Shown: piece by piece, positions 22,075 to 24,952 of the stretch
How positions within the stretch are numbered: position 1 is the first letter of the stretch
Layout: each line of letters begins with the position of its first letter
The notes under the pieces: model-generated
Database searches by the model: none
What the model saw: only the letters and a program-made list of their open reading frames with translations
Told to the model about the DNA's origin: nothing
Made by a program: the position numbers and the translations under genes
Virus record (IMG/VR): IMGVR_UViG_3300046785_000332
Location: 1 to 24,952 of that record
Direction: 5' to 3' (one strand)
Source of the DNA: a virus
Length of the DNA: 24,952 nucleotides

Positions 22075-22103
22075 TTGACAAAACAAGAAAGGATTGATAG
22101 GTT
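22075..22103 (+). promoter_or_regulatory. Promoter TTGACA-N17-TAGGTT for 22110
   Basis: A perfect TTGACA is at 22075-22080 and TAGGTT at 22098-22103, six bases before the ATG. GAAAGGA in the spacer lies upstream of the predicted start point, so it cannot serve as a ribosome binding site on that transcript. Confidence 0.78.
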
Positions 22104-22109
22104 ATAGAT

Positions 22110-22304
22110 ATGACAGAAGAACAAATACAAAGAGAAATAAGATTAGACAAACTACAAATGCAAATGTGGAAAGGTAAAATGGATCAAAGCGAGATAGATT
22201 GGAAGTTCGCCCGCATTGCTGAACTCGAGGCAATGTTGCCACAAGCCCGCCATCAAGACAAAGTAAAAGCTTTCGGATGGAAATCAGTCGAAAGAAACGC
22301 TTGA
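22110..22304 (+). CDS. Short coiled-coil protein, family A
   Basis: A 64-residue protein. It shares the N-terminal pattern E-x-IQREI, then heptads of Leu/Ile, with the proteins at 22953 and 23192 (EEQIQREIRLDKLQMQ here; KEIQREILTLQTAL and KKEISKLEQFI there), followed by an Asp/Ser-containing turn and a second helix (FARIAELEAMLPQA). It is probably a helical hairpin. I know no function. Its predicted mRNA starts at the start codon. Confidence 0.7.
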   Translation: MTEEQIQREIRLDKLQMQMWKGKMDQSEIDWKFARIAELEAMLPQARHQDKVKAFGWKSVERNA

Positions 22305-22329
22305 CTTTTAACATCAACTAACCTAGTAT
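22301..22329 (+). promoter_or_regulatory. Promoter TTGACT-N17-TAGTAT for 22338
   Basis: The -35 (22301-22306) overlaps the TGA stop of the gene before it. The -10 ends 8 bases before the ATG. Confidence 0.75.
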
Positions 22330-22337
22330 ATACACAT

Positions 22338-22577
22338 ATGACAATGACACAAACTAAAGAAGAAATAAGGAAAGAAGTAAGAACGGAGCTTGACCTAGGG
22401 CTTGCCCTGTCTAAAGCTGAAGGCAACCTCAACTTCCTTGCCGAGTCAACCAACACCGAAGGCGACCAAACCTTGACCATCACTCAAGGCATGGCAATCC
22501 TCGACGCTCTCCATGCAGTGCAAGAAGCTCGCAAGGCATACCAAGCGGTAATCTACAAAGCAAGAAAGGCTAAGTAA
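22338..22577 (+). CDS. Small helical protein, family B
   Basis: A 79-residue protein paralogous to the one at 24180. Both show K/E-rich start, LDLG, L-x-K, G, FL and NTE (TELDLGLALSKAEGNLNFLA here; KQLDLGIHLAKIQGSIEFLH there), then a Thr-rich turn and a second helix. It is probably a two-helix bundle. Function unknown. The gene's stop overlaps the next start as TAATG, making it the first of a two-gene unit. Two ATGs (22338, 22344) are close together; the first fits the promoter spacing. Confidence 0.7.
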   Translation: MTMTQTKEEIRKEVRTELDLGLALSKAEGNLNFLAESTNTEGDQTLTITQGMAILDALHAVQEARKAYQAVIYKARKAK

Positions 22578-22852
22578 TGAGTTATACAAGATTAGAATCT
22601 AAAATGAGAGAATCAGGCAAGATCGCTAAGAATGCCTACTTAGATGATGACCCTGAAAAGGCAATTGACTACGCCTGGACACTAGGGTATCATGGTGTAC
22701 CATTCTACGACAAAGGTGCAATATCCTATCTCAAGAAGCTCGGAATACTAGAAGATGCACAATCCGCCTACGATAGTGGCACAAGGCAGCGAAGCACACC
22801 TTTTTCATATGCAAACTTTGACGACATAGACGATTACCTAAGTCACTGTTAG
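22577..22852 (+). CDS. Small protein of unknown function
   Basis: A 91-residue protein that I do not recognise. It has helical charged segments (LESKMRESGKIAKNAY, ISYLKKLGILEDAQSAYDSG) around a Tyr/Gly-rich middle (YAWTLGYHGVPFYDKG) and an acidic end (YANFDDIDDYLSHC). Translated by coupling from the previous gene (TAATG); it has no promoter of its own. Confidence 0.65.
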   Translation: MSYTRLESKMRESGKIAKNAYLDDDPEKAIDYAWTLGYHGVPFYDKGAISYLKKLGILEDAQSAYDSGTRQRSTPFSYANFDDIDDYLSHC

Positions 22853-22926
22853 TCAGATAATTGCGAGACTGGGTGGGGCGCGATAGAATTGTACAATAAA
22901 ATAGTTGAAAGTTTTTCTTGACTTTT
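22851..22926 (+). repeat. Upstream element, copy B
   Basis: Aligns without gaps to copy A over 76 bases, from AGTCAGATAATTG to TTGACTTTT. The middle is replaced by a G-rich stretch (GGGTGGGGCG). It carries the palindrome ATTGTACAAT at 22888-22897. It drives the promoter for 22953. Confidence 0.75.
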
Positions 22927-22946
22927 CAAGGTTTACTTGTTAGGTT
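22918..22946 (+). promoter_or_regulatory. Promoter TTGACT-N17-TAGGTT for 22953
   Basis: The -10 at 22941-22946 ends six bases before the ATG. TAGGTTATAGRTATG is shared exactly with the promoter for 22110. Confidence 0.8.
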
Positions 22947-22952
22947 ATAGGT

Positions 22953-23138
22953 ATGACTACAAAAGAAATACAAAGGGAAATACTCACACTACAAACCGCC
23001 CTCGCTGAGTGCATACTTAGCGACTCTCAACGCGTTGCAATACGCAACGAACTTGGGCAACTACAAGACGAGCTTGCCTTGCGAGAGTTCGACGAGCAGC
23101 CCGACATTGACTGGGGCTTTCATTCTGAATGGGAGTAA
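22953..23138 (+). CDS. Short coiled-coil protein, family A
   Basis: A 61-residue paralogue of the proteins at 22110 and 23192. Residues 1-42 form a helical hairpin (KEIQREILTLQTALAEC, then VAIRNELGQLQDELALREF), followed by an acidic, Trp-containing end (DEQPDIDWGFHSEWE). Predicted to be translated from a leaderless mRNA. Function unknown; its paralogues suggest local gene duplication. Confidence 0.7.
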   Translation: MTTKEIQREILTLQTALAECILSDSQRVAIRNELGQLQDELALREFDEQPDIDWGFHSEWE

Positions 23139-23156
23139 AATAATTTCACTTTTAGC

Positions 23157-23185
23157 TTGCAATTAAATAAAAAATTTTATATAGT
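23157..23185 (+). promoter_or_regulatory. Promoter TTGCAA-N17-TATAGT for 23192
   Basis: The -10 at 23180-23185 ends six bases before the ATG. From here on the -35 is TTGCNN rather than TTGACN, preceded by TCACTTTTxGC as at 23824 and 24143. Confidence 0.75.
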
Positions 23186-23191
23186 TATATC

Positions 23192-23401
23192 ATGAACATA
23201 AAAAAAGAAATCAGTAAATTAGAGCAATTCATAAAAGATCATGCGTTTGATGCAGACGCTGGGCATATTCAATCTCAAATAGCAGTGCTTCAGGCAGAAC
23301 TAGAGATTGAAGAACTAGAGCAACAAGAAAAAGAAGCTGAAGAGCGGGCGCAAAATCTACTTGCACAAAAACTCTTTTTTTCCTTTTTTCCGCTTGCATA
23401 A
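23192..23401 (+). CDS. Short coiled-coil protein, family A
   Basis: A 69-residue protein related to those at 22110 and 22953. It has a helical hairpin (KKEISKLEQFIKDHAF, then IQSQIAVLQAELEIEELEQQ) and a run of Glu, Gln and Lys, ending in a hydrophobic tail (FFSFFPLA) not found in its paralogues. The -35 of the next promoter lies within its last codons. Confidence 0.65.
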   Translation: MNIKKEISKLEQFIKDHAFDADAGHIQSQIAVLQAELEIEELEQQEKEAEERAQNLLAQKLFFSFFPLA

Positions 23402-23422
23402 TCACACAAAATCCTTAATAAT
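23394..23422 (+). promoter_or_regulatory. Promoter TTGCAT-N17-AATAAT for 23429
   Basis: Overlaps the end of the previous gene. AATAAT is a poorer -10, but the spacing of six bases to the ATG is kept. Confidence 0.6.
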
Positions 23423-23428
23423 AAAGAT

Positions 23429-23737
23429 ATGAGAAAAGTTACAGAACAAATCAGAAACGCCTTCAATGCTGGCACATCCTTAAAAGTCGGAAACACCGAG
23501 ACAGACGGGCAAACCGTTTGGTTGCATGGTAACGCAATTGTAAAGCGTGACGCCGACGGGCTTGTGCGTTGGTCACTTGCGGGCTGGAATACTCCGACCA
23601 CACGCGAACGCGTCAACGGCATAGCCAATGCTAATGTTTCGCAGTTCAAATTCGAGCCTGTACTAAACGGCGAAGTAATTGACGAAAACGATTGGTTCGC
23701 AACTCCTAATTCATTGCCCGATCCTCTTGTGTTCTAA
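23429..23737 (+). CDS. Conserved small phage protein with LHGN/GWNTPTTRERVN motif
   Basis: A 102-residue protein. It carries a pattern I recall from hypothetical proteins of unrelated phages: IRNAFNAGTSLKVGNTETDG, VWLHGNAIVKRD and LAGWNTPTTRERVNGI (residues 8-67), then a variable end. The repeated polar and aromatic residues suggest a compact beta-rich fold. Its function in phages is unknown to me. Codons here are richer in G and C than in the virion genes (CGC, GCC, GGG), as elsewhere in this region. Confidence 0.75.
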   Translation: MRKVTEQIRNAFNAGTSLKVGNTETDGQTVWLHGNAIVKRDADGLVRWSLAGWNTPTTRERVNGIANANVSQFKFEPVLNGEVIDENDWFATPNSLPDPLVF

Positions 23738-23746
23738 GTCGTTGAA

Positions 23747-23806
23747 AGTCAGATAATTGCAAATCTGGCTAGGCAAAAGTAGAATTGTATAATAAAATAA
23801 TTGAAT
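23747..23806 (+). repeat. Upstream element, copy C
   Basis: Aligns without gaps to copies A and B over 60 bases. Middle like A (GGCAAAAGTAGAATTGTATAATAAAATAATT). After that it diverges, and the promoter for 23858 lies further downstream than in A and B. Confidence 0.72.
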
Positions 23807-23823
23807 CTTTTTTCACTTTTTGC

Positions 23824-23851
23824 TTGCGTTTTCGGCTTAATGTGTTAGATT
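23824..23851 (+). promoter_or_regulatory. Promoter TTGCGT-N16-TAGATT for 23858
   Basis: The -10 at 23846-23851 ends six bases before the ATG; the spacer is one base shorter than in the others. Confidence 0.7.
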
Positions 23852-23857
23852 ATATAT

Positions 23858-24130
23858 ATGATAAAGAATAAAACATTCGTAGCAAGTGTTCATGTCTCTT
23901 CCCTTGATGGTGAAGCAATTTCCTTATGGAATAGTAATACTAAGTCATATATCGACATTGACAAAACACATCATACAATCACTATAAAAGCTGAAGACAA
24001 GCACGAAGTAAGACGCAAAGTTGCTCGCATGATTCGCACACTTCAGCCTAAGTTGCAATTTCAAACAAGCATTCAACGCAAAGATGGAGATAATGCTCAA
24101 TACTACATTCAACAAATTTGGGAAAAATAA
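23858..24130 (+). CDS. Small protein of unknown function
   Basis: A 90-residue protein with an N-terminal beta-rich half (TFVASVHVSSLDGEAISLWN, then HHTITIKAEDKHEVRR), a basic helix (VRRKVARMIRTLQPK) and a C-terminal strand-turn-strand. I do not recognise it. The alternation resembles small sandwich-type domains. Leaderless transcript predicted. Confidence 0.65.
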   Translation: MIKNKTFVASVHVSSLDGEAISLWNSNTKSYIDIDKTHHTITIKAEDKHEVRRKVARMIRTLQPKLQFQTSIQRKDGDNAQYYIQQIWEK

Positions 24131-24142
24131 TTCACTTTTTGC

Positions 24143-24171
24143 TTGCAATTTCTTTGTTTGCATGCTACCTT
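24143..24171 (+). promoter_or_regulatory. Promoter TTGCAA-N17-TACCTT for 24180
   Basis: The -10 ends 8 bases before the ATG at 24180. The spacer of TTTCTTTGTTTGCATGC includes an ATG but no usable frame. Confidence 0.7.
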
Positions 24172-24179
24172 ATAGGTAT

Positions 24180-24392
24180 ATGATTAATACAAAAGATATG
24201 AAAGAAAAAATAGTAAAGCAGCTTGATCTTGGAATTCACCTTGCAAAGATTCAAGGATCAATTGAATTTCTTCACTACATGAACACCGAAAAAAAAGATT
24301 CACCAAGAACCTTGACGGAAGAAATGACCACTGAAGGTCTTCTCGAAAAAGTTGCGGAGCTTCGGTCTATGATAAAAGAAATACAAAAATAA
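24180..24392 (+). CDS. Small helical protein, family B
   Basis: A 70-residue paralogue of the protein at 22338 (KQLDLGIHLAKIQGSIEFLH, NTEKKDSPRTLTEEMTTEGL, ending in a Lys-rich helix). I start at ATG 24180 because the promoter points to it; the frame is open for 96 bases upstream, but those bases overlap the previous gene and contain the promoter. Function unknown. Confidence 0.7.
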   Translation: MINTKDMKEKIVKQLDLGIHLAKIQGSIEFLHYMNTEKKDSPRTLTEEMTTEGLLEKVAELRSMIKEIQK

Positions 24393-24404
24393 TTCATTTT
24401 TTTC

Positions 24405-24433
24405 TTGCAATTTCAACTCAAATGTGCGATAGT
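24405..24433 (+). promoter_or_regulatory. Promoter TTGCAA-N17-GATAGT for 24440
   Basis: The -10 at 24428-24433 ends six bases before the ATG. An ATG at 24422, in frame, lies inside the spacer and could not be on this transcript. Confidence 0.68.
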
Positions 24434-24439
24434 AATAAT

Positions 24440-24622
24440 ATGTTAAACGATAAAATACAAGTTAGAATTAAAAAATGGTCAACGCATTGGTCTGTTAAGA
24501 TCTTCGACACAGGAACCGATTACCCACGGGTTCGGACTGCGTCAAGTCTTTCACACCTTAGAACAATCGAAAGAGAAGAGGATCTCAACTCTCCTCGTTT
24601 CAATGTAGTAACTCAACACTAA
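24440..24622 (+). CDS. Small protein of unknown function
   Basis: A 60-residue protein (MLNDKIQVRIKKWSTHWSVK, then IFDTGTDYPRVRTASSLSHL). The middle WSVKIFDTG faintly recalls the WFDIRLFGK segment of the gene at 24819, which may make the two distant relatives. The start at 24440 follows the promoter; an earlier in-frame ATG would add six residues. It is the first of a closely spaced group with the next two genes. Confidence 0.62.
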   Translation: MLNDKIQVRIKKWSTHWSVKIFDTGTDYPRVRTASSLSHLRTIEREEDLNSPRFNVVTQH

Positions 24623-24628
24623 AATAAT

Positions 24629-24814
24629 ATGTCAAATAAAAACAAATTCAAAAAAGGCGATGTGCTCATCTCTCGAGATAATAAAGTCTTTCAATTCATC
24701 CAAGCCACCGAGCATGAAGAGCTTGGAACTATCGCCATGGTTCGTCCATACCGCACTGACCGCAAGGTCGGCATCCGTTTCGAGGATGTGAAGCTTCACC
24801 CTTTCTTTGCATAA
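24629..24814 (+). CDS. Small SH3-like protein of unknown function
   Basis: A 61-residue protein that begins FKKGDVLISRDNKVFQFIQA, the pattern of small beta-barrel (SH3-like) domains that open with a GDV turn, then TIAMVRPYRTDRKVGIRFED. No partner is indicated. It follows the previous stop by six bases and has no promoter of its own, so it is probably co-transcribed. Confidence 0.62.
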   Translation: MSNKNKFKKGDVLISRDNKVFQFIQATEHEELGTIAMVRPYRTDRKVGIRFEDVKLHPFFA

Positions 24815-24818
24815 TACT

Positions 24819-24952
24819 ATGATAAATGTAGACAAAAACCCAAACTTTACTAATTGGTTTGACATCAGACTTTTTGGCAAGCTAGTAGACAACGCCACAA
24901 GCCACGCTAACGCCATGCGTATAGCCCGCAAACTCAGCGAGCAAACTAAATC
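24819..24952 (+). CDS. Small protein paralogous to 21623, 3' partial
   Basis: The frame opens at ATG 24819, four bases after the previous stop, and runs off the right edge after 44 residues. NWFDIRLFGKLVDNATSHAN, then AMRIARKLSEQ, aligns with the 58-residue protein at 21623. Ending and function unknown. It lacks a promoter of its own and is the third gene of its group. Confidence 0.65.
   Translation, partial: MINVDKNPNFTNWFDIRLFGKLVDNATSHANAMRIARKLSEQTK

Noticed and set aside
23290-23649. Minus-strand open frame of 119 codons
   Set aside because: It is antisense to two plus-strand genes that have good promoters. Its Ser/Cys-rich sequence is a mirror of theirs.
24084-24179. Longer start for the gene at 24180
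   Set aside because: The promoter at 24143-24171 lies within it and it overlaps the gene before.
1-24952. tRNA genes, CRISPR arrays, insertion sequences or an integrase
   Set aside because: Reading both strands I found no cloverleaf-like sequence, no regular spaced repeats and no transposase or integrase motif. A tRNA scan was not possible here.

Overview
The window is a piece of a tailed double-stranded DNA phage genome (class Caudoviricetes), AT-rich and with almost no space between genes. The evidence is a run of virion genes: terminase, portal, prohead protease/scaffold, HK97-fold capsid, minor tail proteins and fibres. Marine and freshwater phages often carry the accessory genes seen here: PhoH, two 2-oxoglutarate oxygenases and a phage sigma factor. 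The host cannot be named. The promoters match the ordinary bacterial housekeeping consensus (TTGACA, 17 bp, TANNNT), which argues against a Bacteroidota host. Duplicated gpM-like minor tail domains suggest a long non-contractile tail, but only weakly. I see no tRNA, rRNA, CRISPR array or insertion sequence. No stretch of 300 bases lacks a gene.

Layout. (1) 1-3306, plus strand: tail and fibre genes, including a fibre with a self-cleaving S74 chaperone domain. (2) 3303-18036, minus strand, read from right to left: PhoH ATPase, membrane-anchored GAF protein, zinc-ribbon protein, sigma factor with a cysteine-rich insert, a helical protein that could be the small terminase, a prolyl-4-hydroxylase-like oxygenase, a zinc-finger/ERCC4 nuclease, large terminase, portal, protease/scaffold, decoration protein and major capsid protein. 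A strong terminator follows, then a separate promoter drives three more genes ending in the gpM-like tail protein. (3) 18076-20103, plus strand: a small protein like the MbcA/ParS/Xre toxin-binding domain, an Ig-like adhesin-type tail protein and another tail protein. (4) 20106-20887, minus strand: an aspartyl/asparaginyl-hydroxylase-like oxygenase and a small basic protein. (5) A 184-base junction with a hairpin plus T-run and a very G-rich run. (6) 21072-21799, minus, and 21989 to the end, plus: small accessory genes of the early type, most with their own promoter.

The two halves appear to use different gene-start signals. In the small-gene region, eleven sigma70-type promoters lie so close to the start codon that the predicted transcript begins at or within about two bases of it, so the mRNAs should be leaderless. 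In the virion region, nine gene starts lacking a Shine-Dalgarno sequence carry GTGTAA upstream, five of them exactly 8 bases before the start codon. It may be a late promoter read by the phage sigma factor encoded here. Both patterns are directly visible. Their functions are inferred.
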